Source: Turritopsis dohrnii (lineage: Eukaryota > Cnidaria > Hydrozoa > Anthoathecata > Oceaniidae). Taken from it: 64,000 nt of DNA. The stretch is taken from positions 620,001-684,000 of the forward strand of contig BQMF02000115.1 in the NCBI GenBank assembly GCA_027922465.2. The letters are read 5' to 3'. Within the stretch, counting starts at the first letter, position 1. Each line of letters opens with the position of its first letter. Positions 24,811 through 36,526 of this stretch are shown here, piece by piece. The position numbers were made by a program, and so were the translations under genes. The notes beneath the pieces were generated by a model. It was not told where the DNA came from, made no database searches, and was given only the letters and a program-made list of their open reading frames with translations.

Positions 24811-25568
24811 CCCATTTCTTCATCCGCCATCTTATATCACTTGGTCTTGACTTTATTCATCTTCCTTTTTTATATTTATTTTATTTATTGTACGTTATTA
24901 CACCAGTTTTTTTGGTGATTTGACGTTGTTTCAAAATTTTGAAGACAAGGTGATGCTACGATCTATCAATCTCGTCGGTGCCTTTGCAGCAGAACTTAGT
25001 GGTAGAAAATGAACTAGTCTGAAACAACTTAATATTGCTTCGTATGGTCCGCACGTCTTGATACAGCAGATTTTTTTGTTCTTCTTATCTTCATTATCAA
25101 GAACATCCGAGTATGAAATGTATATATGATAAATATGCAGAAATGCCCTAACCATTTTATTTTTGCAAGATTTTTTTCTCAGTTCAGTATCGTTACTACT
25201 AATGATGAGTTTCAAGCTGCAGTTTGTATATAGAAACATATTTATTTCTAACAAATGGAGAAAAACAGCTGTTTTCTTCTTCTTTCCCATTAAAAAAGGT
25301 AGTTATTCATGATCACACCAGCTTATGAAGGCCAACATAAGTCCGCACTTTTTGTCACCCCGAACGCGATTTAAGTTTCATATGACGCAAATATTTTTCG
25401 TGAAGGATTTATAGGGATTTGTAACTTGTGCAAAACACCACAGATACTAATAAAAAAATTTCGAAAAAACCAATTACGAAATTACGAAATTAACTACCAT
25501 CGAGATTCGTCAACAAGGCAGGAAGAACGAAAGTGTGGCCACCACTTCCTGGTCAGGGGGAGAACACT
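24811..25568. other. Downstream flank of the MARCH gene
   Basis: Presumed 3' UTR and spacer. It is AT-rich, with no further exon recognised. A long minus-strand frame (24931-25290) has no protein-family signature and no phased partner. Confidence 0.5.
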
Positions 25569-25720
25569 TCATTCCAGGAAATTAATGCGTCACCTAATTA
25601 ATGCGGTTTATAAAAATTCCCGTTAATTTCATATAGCATAATTTGTTGCAAAATAATATGAGCAAATATCAGAAGATGAAAATAAAGTAAAAGCTGCTCG
25701 TTAATTTCCTGGAATAAGGT
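25569..25720. mobile_element. Short MITE with TTAATTAATGCGG-type interior
   Basis: The left end CATTCCAGGAAATTAATG and right end CGTTAATTTCCTGGAATAAGG are inverted repeats about 150 bp apart. TAATTAATGCGG lies inside. Related ends occur at 33413-34199 (CCTTATTACACGAAATTAAC) and 60386-60684 (CCTTAAATTAAC .. CTGGAATAAGG), so this is a dispersed family. The left terminus is a few bases shorter than the right, so its boundary is approximate. Confidence 0.6.
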
Positions 25721-25999
25721 ATCCACAGTTCTGTCATCACCAGGAAGTTATTTTATGGCAATGCTTCCATCATAGAACAGAAGCATCAATAGGTCAACCC
25801 TACCTCGTGTCATCAATTACCCTTGTTCCTAAAGTTGGTCCTCATCTCAACATCGAATCCATGCCACATATATCCATAAGCAAAAACGTCCTCATTGTAA
25901 ACCTTTGAGATTTTTTATAATATTTCAAGGTAATAAAATTATAAATGAGAAAATGTAATTGTGTTCTCATATTTCTATACTCATAGAGTAAATACGGTG

Positions 26000-28900
26000 C
26001 TAGCATTGGTTGGACAAAATATCAAAGTGCTCTGTTGACTGCTTATTGTGACTTAATCTCATGTGAAGCGGCACGAAATTCTGACTTCTCAAATACTTCG
26101 CATGTTCAATGTCATGGTAAGAAGTCTGCGTATTTCGTTCAAAACCGCTCGATGATCGTAATCGGTGACAGTTTGCATTCAGCGGATGAGAATAGTTTCT
26201 GTACACGTGTTGATAATGTCTCTCGATGGGTGAAAATGGTGTAGAACTTAGTCGTTCTAATGGTCTATGCGAAGAACAAACTTGTGGGACAGAATTATCA
26301 CAATGTCGATGAAAACTTTCTTCGCAGGACATCGGTGAACTGTCTTCACTTGCGGATATTTTTGAAGAGTTTGTATCGTTATCTGGTAGATTAGGTAACA
26401 ACAACAAGGTTTCTTTTGCGTTGCTGTTCCTCGGCGTAAAACTTTGATTTGACAATGGCCGATCTGCCAGTAATAGAAGTGTTGGTTTTGTTTCTTGGTT
26501 GGTTTTTGATTGTGTGGACAGGTATGATTGTTTTTGTTTTGCGTCTGCAAGGAGTCTATCCCAATCATCTGAAATAAGAAGATTAATAATTCACCGTCAA
26601 GTTAGCAGAGCACCTTAACTATCTAAAGGATAGATTTAGTTACAGGAAGCAATGGACGACTCCCTCTTTCGTTTGAATTTTCCAAAAACTTTGTACTTCA
26701 TTACATAGCTGCCGTGCTTTTGAATTTGATGCTTATAAGATATTTTTTCGCTCTCCTTAGAATCTGACCGGGGCTTCATCACTCTCCTTCTTTTCTTCTC
26801 TTTCGATGAACCGTGATTTTTGTTATGATCTGGGAGCCAAGATTTTGCTGAAAGGTGCAATAGGAAATATTATTGTGCAGATGGTTTTATTCCGAAAATT
26901 TATATAACCGAAATGCAATTTTTGCTTTGGAATAGTGATATTAGGGAGATTCGTAAAATCGAAAAGCCTGTTACACGCAAAAAATCAATTACTTGTGAGA
27001 ATTATTTTTAAAACTGTTCCACTAAAAAGTTGTCTCAGAGATTAAAGGCTTTTCTTGTATCAAAAGAAACACCATTACTTTGCACGCTTATTTCAAGTGT
27101 TGATGTGAAGTTTCTAATGACTGTGTAGGAAAAAAATTCACGAACAACTCTACTAAGTTGTATATAATTCCCTGCAAAATTATAGAAAAATAGTTTCGTG
27201 TAAACGAAACATGATTTTTCCGAATCCCGCTAATATGATTTAATTTTCGCTTACTATATTTTCCCCGCCCTAACAGCAAATTTATTTCTTCCATGGCATT
27301 AGATAGGGCGGTAAAGACGGTTGAGACTAAGCTAAGGCCTATTGATATAAACAACGCCCTCAGAAACCAAATTGCCTTTTCACCATCAGTATCTGGTGCT
27401 CTTCCTCGATTTGGTACCAAGTCTCCAAATCCAATAGTTGCCATAGCAACAAAACAATAGTATATGCTGTCAATATAGTCCCAATCCTCTGTTGAGCAAT
27501 ACAGCATACCTCCCAAGAAGAGCATGAGTAGCATGAGTACCACACTGACAAACATTACTTTTATGTTGATGTGCTTCATTTTTTGTTTATGAAAAAATTT
27601 GATATTGAGATATCGCAAAAAATAAAATATGGCTACTGTTATATGTTCTCCGACGGATGCTAATGCCAAGATATTCAACGGAATGCCAATTAAAGCAAAT
27701 ATGATTAAGAAGAGTCGACCACTTGATGTTTGTGGAGTGATATGACCGTAACCTATGAAAAGATTCAGCAAAAAATTTCGATAAATGTGATAAATACTGG
27801 AATATGGGAAATACGACACTTTACCCACTGGATAATCGAGACCCAGACAAATTGCAGTCTTTCCTGCGAAAGTGACGCTCCAGGGGATTCTAATAACAAA
27901 CCACAAAACGTTATGAAGGGCTTGGAGAGACTTTGTATTTTAGAGACTTCCATTTACCGTAAACCTACCACCTTCTTGCTTACGTATTGTGATACATATA
28001 AATACCCCGTTCTGCTCATTTCGTAATTTCGTAATTTTTGAAATCAGTAATTCGGGAAAATTTTCGTCACTTTTCCCCGACGAAAATTTTCCCCGATAAG
28101 GTATTCGGATTTTTAAATCCGTTATTCTTCCTTCATGATATTATTTTATGAATTGTACACAATCTTCTTACGAAAACGACACGCGCAACACACGTGCAAC
28201 ACTTTAGTAATTGATAAAACTTATCATAGAGTTCCAATCAATAGAACTTATTTAATTAAACTACCACTTCACCATCCATCCACACCAACTTTCCGCCGGT
28301 TAAAATACCTGTACAAAGTACAGCACAAATACAGTGGAACCTCTAATAGCGGCCACTTTGGGGGATCCAGCTTAGTGGCCGTTGAATTAGAGGTGACCGA
28401 TGTATGGAGGGTTTTATGAATATACTTTTTTTATCAAAAAGGCTGGTCAGGATTGGAGGGGCATAAAGAATGATTCATGATCAAAATAAACACAACATTA
28501 TTGAGCCTAAGCGTTTCAAGTCGTAGTGTGACAAGATTCAAAGCACTTACTAAGTCAGCATCACCTAATGTTTCACAAAAGTTGTTCAAATCATCTACAA
28601 TAGATAAGGCTGCTTAACTTGACTTTATTTTTGTAAACAATTATTGTAAATAAAGTAACAATTTTTTTTATTTGGGGTGCTTTGCCAATGGAGAAGCAGT
28701 CCTTCATTTTCAAGTTTATGTCGAAATGCTTTAATAACCGAAAAACCTGAAAGGAATTTCGATGTAAGTACTTTCATAAGGATTGCAAGAAACGATTTTT
28801 ATAACACTTTATAGTTTTGTAACTTTACAATAGCGTTACTTCATAACTACAATAACTTCATAGCTACAAGTAACGTTGTTAAAATAACGTTGTTAAAAAC

Positions 28901-29729
28901 AGAGTAGTGTTATACAACTGTTATAGCGTTTTATGGTTTGTTATCAAATCCTCGTGGAGCGTTACAAATATTAGGGAGAGTATTTAAACAAGTTTTGTGG
29001 AAATGATCAATGAATTAATTGATCATTCTATCAATCACCGTCTGGTAGCCTTGTGGTTGAGTGTTCGCTTCCTGTTCGGGTGGTCACAGGTTCAATCCCC
29101 GACCGAGTCATGTCAGAGACTTATAACAGTGTGTATCACTCCTCTCTGCTTAGTAGGAATGATGTCCAGGATGGTTGTCTAGTTAAGCGGTTCCAATCAT
29201 TGCAGCTTTAGCCCAAATAGAGGCTTCAAATGCTCTAGGACCTCCTTTGCAGGACCCTTACTGATAACAGTACCTTAAGGAACTGAAAAGGCTATTCTGG
29301 GTGAACATTCGTAAACAAATAAATAAAATAAAATCGATCAATCTTACCGATTGTGGTGGTAACGGTTGATGCAAAATATAGAGATTGATAATAATCCCAG
29401 TCTTTATGTTCCGTAAAAACTTCATGAATTCTTTTATGAACTAAATACTCAAAATTTGAAAGAGTTTCCATAGATATGTTGAACGTTCTTTGTAAACGAA
29501 TCTTCTCTGCAGTTAATGTTTTATTCCAATAAAATTTGTCTCTTCCTTTAAATTCTAATGCACGAAAAACTAAAGCTCCAAGCAGGAGATATATTATTAT
29601 AATGATCCCTCTGAGAAGGAGTACTTTGATAGAAGGTTTAATAGGCGTGGTGTCTGTTGATTCCAGTTTATCGATGGTCGCATCGTGCTGCTGTCGAGAT
29701 TTTGGATAGCCTAAAAAATTAAAGTGCAT
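26000..29729 (-). CDS. Two-pore-domain (K2P) potassium channel, 4 exons, about 550 aa
   Basis: K2P subunits dimerise into background K+ channels of the plasma membrane. Exons in transcript order are 29729-29348, 27752-27255, 26847-26644 and 26568-26000. Donors GTAAGAT, GTAAGCG and GTAACT join acceptors TTTTCATAG, CACCTTTCAG and CTTATTTCAG in matching phases. Predicted order: TM1 about 36-58; an extracellular cap with N-glycosylation sites NKT (69) and NIS (84); pore 1 with filter TTIGYG (125-130, split by intron 1); TM2 140-165; TM3 191-212; pore 2 with ATIGFG (232-237); TM4 254-280. A C-terminal tail of about 257 residues follows, with basic KEKKRRR and Ser/Thr-rich segments that I do not recognise. 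The start is uncertain: ATG 29729 is in frame, but TTTAATTTTTTAG at 29725-29713 could be an acceptor for an exon starting 29712. The subfamily (TREK, TASK, TRESK etc.) cannot be named. The third-exon donor (GTAACT) is the weakest junction. Confidence 0.9.
28333..28670 (+). mobile_element. Truncated copy of the pogo-like TA element, inside the first K2P intron
   Basis: It starts CAGTGGAACCTCTAATAGCG after a TA, and follows the complete element at 46730-47284 through GGGGCATAAAGAATGATTCA and GGCTGCTTAACTTGACTTTA to about 28670. It then diverges, and the right terminal repeat is missing. The internal region has no transposase frame. Confidence 0.8.
29037..29336 (+). mobile_element. tRNA-derived SINE, family A, immediately inside the first K2P intron
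   Basis: This copy is homologous over its whole length to 16547-16855. It has box A-like TAGCCTTGTGGTTGAG, box B GGTTCAATCCC, a shared body, and a 3' AAATAAATAAAATAAAAT tail. A direct repeat ATCAATC flanks it (29030-29036 and 29337-29343). The right copy of this duplication ends three bases from the 5' splice site of K2P exon 1, whose intron begins at 29347. The SINE is antisense to the K2P transcript. Confidence 0.9.
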
Positions 29730-29736
29730 TACGATA

Positions 29737-32700
29737 GTATATATATAAACAGTTGAAAGTTTAATAAGTGATAGAAGATGAAGAAGATGAAGAAGAACAA
29801 AGATTTGAAAAAGAAAAAGAAGACGAAGGTATTACCATCATTTGAACTTACAAAATCTTTTCGAGATCTTGTTGAGTGTACAAGCCACATTTTTTTTACA
29901 CTCTCAAAGATTTTTCATTTTGTAACAAATTAGTTCTTCCTAATTCGAAAATTGTTTCAAAATATGTGATAAGGAATAAAAAACAGATCTTTTTATACCA
30001 TATGGACATTTTGTAGCGAGAAAACTCATACTGTGGGCAAGAATAAAGGCAGCTGATTTGACGATATTTTCTACGATTGTTTATTATTTTCACGTAAGGC
30101 GAAAGTTCGCGATAACAAACTTCAGGAAAACAGCCAAGCGTTCAATTTCAGCTTGTTTCGAGTGTCTGTATTTGGAATAAAAGAGGAAGTTTTTGCTCAA
30201 CTTTGTAAAGAAGCTTATACGTATAAACTACTGCATGTACAAACTTACAAAGATTCAGGATATTGTTATTTCTTTTCTAACTTCTGTTGATATGAAAAAA
30301 TAAACCTTTTAAACAATATCATTATAAGATCTGTGAGTAGCATGGTGTTTTTACAAAATGTAGAAGGTGGGAATTTCAAGATTTTTCTATCAAATTAATT
30401 AAGAGCGACCTTCATCTTTTGTTACATCAAATTAAATCGATTAAAACAGTAACTTCATTTCAATGGAGAAGGAAAAAACCAGAAACATCATAAATGTGCA
30501 ACAACATCATCATTATCATCATCATTGCGCCGCAAAAAACCTCCATAACATATGGTCGCCCCTTTGCTTTCGTTTCACTCAAAATTTCAAATGTTCCAGA
30601 ACTATCGAAGCAATTTCCAAGAGCAACGTTTCACTAGCAATTCGTCTGGTGACAAGATTTCAAAAATTAACCTGCAACCAGGGATAGAAGGAGACTATCG
30701 CCGTTTAAATGATCACTCTTTTTAAAGCTGTTTTTCTTACTTTGCGACGCTCGACGCTCACTCCTTCTGCGTGCCACATCTCTATGCTTCAACAGAGATA
30801 GCATGATATCAACTAACACATTGCATTTGTGCTCCTATGATATATCGTTCCTTTCATTGTCGAAAGTATACTTAATGAAAATGTCTCCGTTTTTGTATTT
30901 ACAAATTTTAAAGGATCGATAAGGATTTGGATAGAAAAATGTCATTTAGAAAGTTTTGAAATTCATTAGAGTTGTTTTGGTATTTGTTATGAGCAGTATT
31001 TCAACGTTTAATGTTTCGAAAAGGAAATATAATGTGGATTTTTTTGTTAGATTAGTATATAAACTGCTCTCTTTAATCAGTTCAAGATAAATATTTAGCT
31101 GCTTTGCTAGGTGAGTTTTCAATAAAATAACAAAGAAACACAAAACACCTTGAGTTTTAAAGTGATAAAAAAAGTGGAAAGAAATCTTCATATAAAAAAT
31201 TTTTAATCTCTCACCGGTTGAGCGCAAATATAACATATTGTTTGATATTTCCTCTTCCAAATTTCGATTCGTTTGAACCTCTTCTTCTCAATAACTTCTT
31301 CGAACAAGAAATTTTATGAAATTTAATTTCTAACTGAGTTCTTGACGTGATATGTTTATAAAGAATTAAAAGACTTAACTTTTGTTAGTGGTTTTATGAA
31401 ATTCCAAAAATTGTATCAGTTTATTTCAACACAGCAGAGATATGTAACATGAACACAGCAAGCTAAATTCTTTCTTCATTTTTACAGTTTAACTCCGTCT
31501 TTATTGGTAAAACACTTCTTTATCTTAGTACTAGCAAACCAACGCCATTTTTACGTATTGGAAACGATAATAAAAACAAAACAAGTAACAATGGAGAAAC
31601 AAAACAGAATTCATCTGAAATGAATTTTTATCGATGCTATTAAATATTTACGAACATAGTTTTTATAAAGCAAAAATCATTTATACTTTGGTAACTCCCA
31701 GAACTTCTGCATATATCAGCACCTAAAAAGCTTCATTTGATTGATGAGTACAATGTCCTTAAAATCATGACAGTACTCTTAATGTGATGCGAAAGGAAAA
31801 TTACTACAGCTTGTCCCAACACCTAATCAATGAACTTAAATTTTTACCACTCGTCCAAAAGTGTATCCACTGCAAATAGATTGTCAATAATGATTGTCTA
31901 TAAATACTCATTTATTTGTTTTACAAAGTTTTGGAAGTGGGCCCCTCCAGCTCTTTTTATACTTCTAAATCAGGAGTTCAATTTAAACTTAACATGGAGA
32001 TGATGCACTGCAGTGCGTTGTGCTTAAGTTGACGGATTTTCTTTGAGGATATGTAGGAGGACCTAACTTAATCCTTACTCACTCAAAATTTGTAGTTGAA
32101 TGGTGACGTAAGGGAAAGGTACATCACCCCCCATCCCTCCAACTTTATTCCCTAAAATACTGCCCTATAACTGAAAACTTTTTGAATGAAGTTACTGACA
32201 TAACCCATTTTAGCTTTTATTTGTGTGTGTGAAGTTTTTTCATGTGGCCATAATAAAAAAAACATAAAATTATGGGATGAAGCAATTGAAGAGGAGTAGA
32301 TCTTCCCATCAGCGAAATATTTTTCAGTGAACAGTGAAAAGGTATCAATTCTACATTTGTAAGATTTCGACGTGAATTACACCCGATACAGATTCCTAGC
32401 ACTTCCATAACTAAGAGATTCTGGAATCGATTTTCGTTGATAAAAATTGATAAACTGTAGAGGTTGCTTGTTGATTATCTGGTGTTGAGACTTTTAGTTC
32501 AAACTAGTGACATTTTGCCTCCTAAGGACAAATGAAGGTTGATCTTTTATATATATATATATATAAAAAAACATTTAAAGCTATATCAAAAAACATATCA
32601 GTTATTTCAATCAGCAATCAGCTGCATTCAACTCATGTTTTCTACGTTTTTCAACCATTTAATTTCATATTATTTTCGAAATCGAGTATCTCACTCGATT

Positions 32701-33411
32701 TGCGTTAGATTTGAAAAGACTTACCGAAGCGAACACCAACACCTTGGTTCCTGGCTGTCAAGTGCGCCATAAATGTTGAAAAATGTCTTGTACTTATAGA
32801 TTACGTTTTCATGATAAAACTTTTCTGTTGTAATAACTAAATGTTCCTAATATCGGTTTCCATTAGAATAAAAAGATTTCCCGACTCATAAGTTGCTAAT
32901 TTATATTTTATACTTAAAAGAAAAGAGACGGTCTTCTTTAATTTAGATGTGTTTATCAATTTGCTCGCTGATAAATAATTGATTCTCGGCAAACTACGGT
33001 ATCGGAAACTTGTTCCAGTCAATTTTTCATTGATCACCGACCAAAATCAATTAATGAGTTAAAATCCTGAAAGGTATCTCTTCAAATTCTTCTGGAACAA
33101 ATCAAATAAAGAGATAAACGTATATAGAAGAAATAAATGAAATATCGATCAGATGTTTTGTTGGTATTTATTATTTTCTTTTCTCTTTTTTTTTTGCTTG
33201 ATTATGTTTTTTTACTTAATGAGAATGGTTTCCATAGAAACATTCTATCTAACAATCAAATCAAAGCCTTTGAAAAGAAATTTCGAACGGGAAACTTGTT
33301 TATAAATGAGTACATGCCAATAGCTAAATTTTTATTTCGACGCATATAAAAAAGTATCGACAATTGCTGTTAAAATGTTCTGACCTCATGTCTGATAAGG
33401 TTACAGTTCAT
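29737..33411. other. Intergenic AT-rich stretch upstream of the K2P gene
   Basis: No gene supported. 29770-29830 is a purine-rich GAAGATGAAGAAGA tract. The frame at 33137-33349 on the plus strand begins with a real ATG and has a hydrophobic stretch near its start, like a signal anchor, but it is poly-T driven and has no family match, so it is not called. Any upstream 5' exon of the K2P gene, if one exists, would lie here. Confidence 0.5.
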
Positions 33412-33412
33412 A

Positions 33413-34199
33413 CCTTATTACACGAAATTAACAGGTGGACTATTTAACGCGCCATAAATTAAAGCGGATGGACGGAGAGGCTTTCTAAAAGTTTGCTTTA
33501 ATTAACACGGTTCGAAGACTGTAATTTAAATGGTATTAATTTAAACGCGGATTTTGATTTTTGTAGTTTTGACTCTGGATTAGTTTAAATGATTTGGAAG
33601 AATTTTCGAATACCGAAAGGAAATTAACAGCTTCAATGTTTACAGAGTTACTTCTTAATACAATACATACATAATAAAACACAAGAAAGAAAACTTACAA
33701 ACAGTGTGCGTGCTAATGTCTGCCATACGATTATGCTAATGGTTCAAAACACTTATCGTTTAATCTTGCATCGTTTAAAATGCCTCTCGTGTCCCCGCTT
33801 CCTTGCATCCAGCCTTCATTCATTGCTTTTCCTTTCTCTCTGAACTCAGGTAATCGCAGATACCGTGGTTACCGTGGCTACGTTATGTTTACATTTTTAA
33901 TATAATTTTTAATGTAATATAATATATAATATATTATATTATTATAATATTATATTATAATATTATATTATTCCGTTAAATAGCTGTCATGAAAAATAGA
34001 ACACCGGTCGTTTTTACTGCATTAAACAATTTGCTTTCAAAAAGTGAAAAATATCACAAAATAACGAGAGATTATATTACACGATACATTAAATAATGGG
34101 CTGTTAAATTACGCGGGGCACAAATTAACACCGTTTTAATTAGCGCGGATTTTCAAAATCCGCGTTAATTAACTCCGACGTTAATTTCGTGTAATAAGG
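33413..34199. mobile_element. 787-bp TA-flanked DNA transposon, TIR CCTTATTACACGAAATTAAC
   Basis: The left end CCTTATTACACGAAATTAAC and right end GTTAATTTCGTGTAATAAGG are perfect 20-bp inverted repeats, flanked by TA on both sides (33411-33412, 34200-34201). Subterminal TTAAAGCGGAT and GCGGATTTTCAAAATCCGC pieces are shared with related MITEs. The middle holds an AT-only palindromic tract (about 33897-33973). No transposase frame is present. The TA duplication fits a Tc1/mariner-type mobiliser, by inference. Confidence 0.85.
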
Positions 34200-34201
34200 T
34201 A

Positions 34202-35100
34202 TACATCAGAACTGTACTTATACATCAGAACTGTACTCCAAGATTGACAATCGTCAATTCATTTACTCAACCGTTTTGCTTGAAAAAAAAGGATTTATTT
34301 TGATATTCACCATTCAAACTGAAGACTATTGTTACTTTGAATGTCTGATGTCCTGTTTGAAAATGAGGCCCTTGATGTTGTGATCATCATGATTGATTTT
34401 ACTTCGAAAGAATTTTGTGAGGACCACACCATTTTAAAAGACCACTCTTTTGAAAAGAATAATAATAATAAAAAAAATACGATTGATTTCTTGTGCAAAA
34501 GCTTTGTGTATTCTGTGCAGGTAAAATAATGGATAATCGAGAACTATAGGATTCTTCAGAAAGAGATGGAGTGCTCCATAGCTCTATATCAGACAGCGTG
34601 CTGATTGGAGAGATAATTGTACCAGGACGAAGACAGATATTGAGGCTCCCTCTACTTGTCGGTTATAAAGATAAAATTTTCATTTCTTTTTAATAGACAC
34701 AGTAACATGATTGATTAGGAGAAAAGCAAGGTATGGCCAACCAAAAATAATTTACCTCACATTATCCCAACTTGCTAATACACAAATGAAGTATGACATC
34801 CACATATGTGATGCTTTTTGTTTTACGAACTATTGTTCATACTCTGTTATGATAGCAGCAAAAGGGAATACCAATTATATACCTTTGGACTACTACCATT
34901 CTCCGGCCGAAATGGTAATTTACAGCGCTTTACAGTCTGCGAAATTTAAAGCTATATAATTTCAATGAATGAATGCAGGAATTTTGAAAATCATATAAAA
35001 CAGTCATTGATGAGTATTAGTTGGTGTTTTACCACTTGTTCATGAAAAAAAATGGAACTTACCATAATTATCTGAAATACCGCTGGGAACGAAGTTGAGT
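34202..35100. other. Intergenic stretch without a supported gene
   Basis: The reading frames at 34341-34529 and 34711-34959 are unusually balanced in amino-acid content for this AT-rich DNA, but neither has a recognised motif. The second lacks an ATG at its beginning and might be a terminal exon (stop near 34957). I see no phased partner, so I leave it uncalled. Confidence 0.35.
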
Positions 35101-35109
35101 TTCTACCTT

Positions 35110-35585
35110 TCAGAAGGGGCGTTCATTTGAGAGGGCGCTCATTCAAGCCGGGGCGCTCATTACAAAAATGCAAAGTAGGTACTAGTACCATTTAACATTT
35201 TCCAAACAAAACAAAATAAAAAAAATAAAAAAACTCTAGCTAAAGTTCTACGTCTCTTTCTTCATCTTCGTCCACTATCATAAATGTAGGAACCTCTTCT
35301 TCATCTGGTCCTTAAAATATAGCGACAAAATGGATTAATTTCAGGTTCATAATTCAAGCTCGGCAGCTAATCTTTCAGCATTGAAAAGCCTTTTTCGAAT
35401 GGATGACCGGCTTTAAAACAGTGAATATTATCATCTTCGCTCCCGTCGACCGACATGTTCAAAGGACACCCCTTAAAGGATCTGGAGACAAGTTCTGGTG
35501 TTAATTCTTCCCATTTTTAGCTGTCCAGATAGGCGCTCATTCGAAGGGGGCGCTCATTTAAGCCGGGGCGCTCTTTCAGATAATT
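35110..35585. mobile_element. Element with GGGGCGCTCATT repeat ends
   Basis: 35115-35162 has GGGCGTTCATTTGAG, GGGCGCTCATTCAAGCC and GGGGCGCTCATTAC. 35530-35575 has GGCGCTCATTCGAAGG, GGGCGCTCATTTAAGCC and GGGGCGCTCTTTC. The two clusters are in direct orientation about 400 bp apart, around a non-coding AT-rich centre. Related GGCG-rich motifs occur at 35940-35975 and 47300-47385. Boundaries and class are uncertain. Confidence 0.5.
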
Positions 35586-36013
35586 ACGGTACTGTTATAT
35601 AGTATACAAAAACAACCTTTCAATTGCAACCAATTTGAAACATCACGAAACGTTTTTGAACATATAGTTGTGTTACGTACGCTTATGAAGTTTTATGCGG
35701 AAATTCTTCAAATGAATGAGTTTGCATCTCTGAGGTTGTACCAGTTCTGAAATGCTGCTACAGTTTTGTTACTATTTGATGTGATAGTTTGAAAGATTTG
35801 AAAATGTAAGATTATCAAAATTTCGCGTCCTTTGCACTGTCAACTGGCAGTTTCTCCTTCTTCAATTATCACCATAATATTATCTCCATAACATTTCATG
35901 CAATTACCATCATACAGTACTACTATAATTACTTGCTGTGAGGGCGCTTAAAAGAAGGGGACGCTTAAAAGAGGAAATATGGTACTTGACAAGTACAACA
36001 ACAACGCTTACAA

Positions 36014-36080
36014 CAACAACGCTTAAAGGAGGAAATATGGTACTTGACAAGTACCATATTTCCTCTTTTAAGCGTTGTTG
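36014..36080. repeat. 67-bp near-perfect palindrome (33-bp arms, 1-bp centre)
   Basis: Arms 36014-36046 and 36048-36080 are reverse complements with one mismatch; the centre is A at 36047. The inner arm is GAGGAAATATGGTACTTG. Just left, at about 35962-35993, is a direct partial copy of the same arm followed by an imperfect AACAACGCTTAC duplication. Both strands therefore show spurious open frames here. Confidence 0.93.
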
Positions 36081-36187
36081 TGAGATTTGCATCAGCTTCC
36101 TACAAAATCGGAATACCAGTTTTAATTGTCAAACGCATTGGCTTTTCCATTGAAATGTCATCATATCACTACATTGTATTCTGTTAT

Positions 36188-36526
36188 AAGCCTAGTTACG
36201 ACGATTAACATTCAGTGTAATCAACGTAATCGTATAACGTGAACACTTTCGCAATCGTCGTAAAAATCGCCGTCAAAAGTTTTTGATATTTTATCGTGGT
36301 AGTTGCTTATCTATCGATTTTTACGTCAATTCTATTGTTTCAAGATCGTGAGGGCACGTGCCTCAAATTTTACAAAAAAAAGTTAACAAGGGAAAAAAGT
36401 ATCGTGTCTTTGAAAGAATTCTGAAATTAGTATTTTGAAATACTTGAAAATGCTCAAGTGGCGATTGACGATTACGACGATTGATTTTTTTAATCGTCGT
36501 AATCGTCAGGTCTGAACCAGGCTTTA
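36188..36526. mobile_element. Small element with inverted TTACGACGATTA-type ends
   Basis: The left AAGCCTAGTTACGACGATTA and right end TAATCGTCGTAATCG..AACCAGGCTT are imperfect inverted repeats about 340 bp apart. Several further copies of ATCGTCGTAA and its complement lie inside (36255-36310, 36465-36510). No coding capacity and no clear target-site duplication were found. Confidence 0.55.

Noticed and set aside
24931..25290. 119-codon minus-strand frame downstream of the MARCH gene
   Set aside because: Lys-rich start from a poly-T tract, no domain pattern, no phased neighbour.
30463..30687. His-rich frame (HHHYHHH), possible metal-binding peptide
   Set aside because: The His run comes from a CATCAT simple repeat; nothing else in the frame looks like a protein.
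33137..33349. Possible signal-anchor first exon
   Set aside because: The hydrophobic run is encoded by poly-T, there is no donor with a downstream partner, and the frame has no family.
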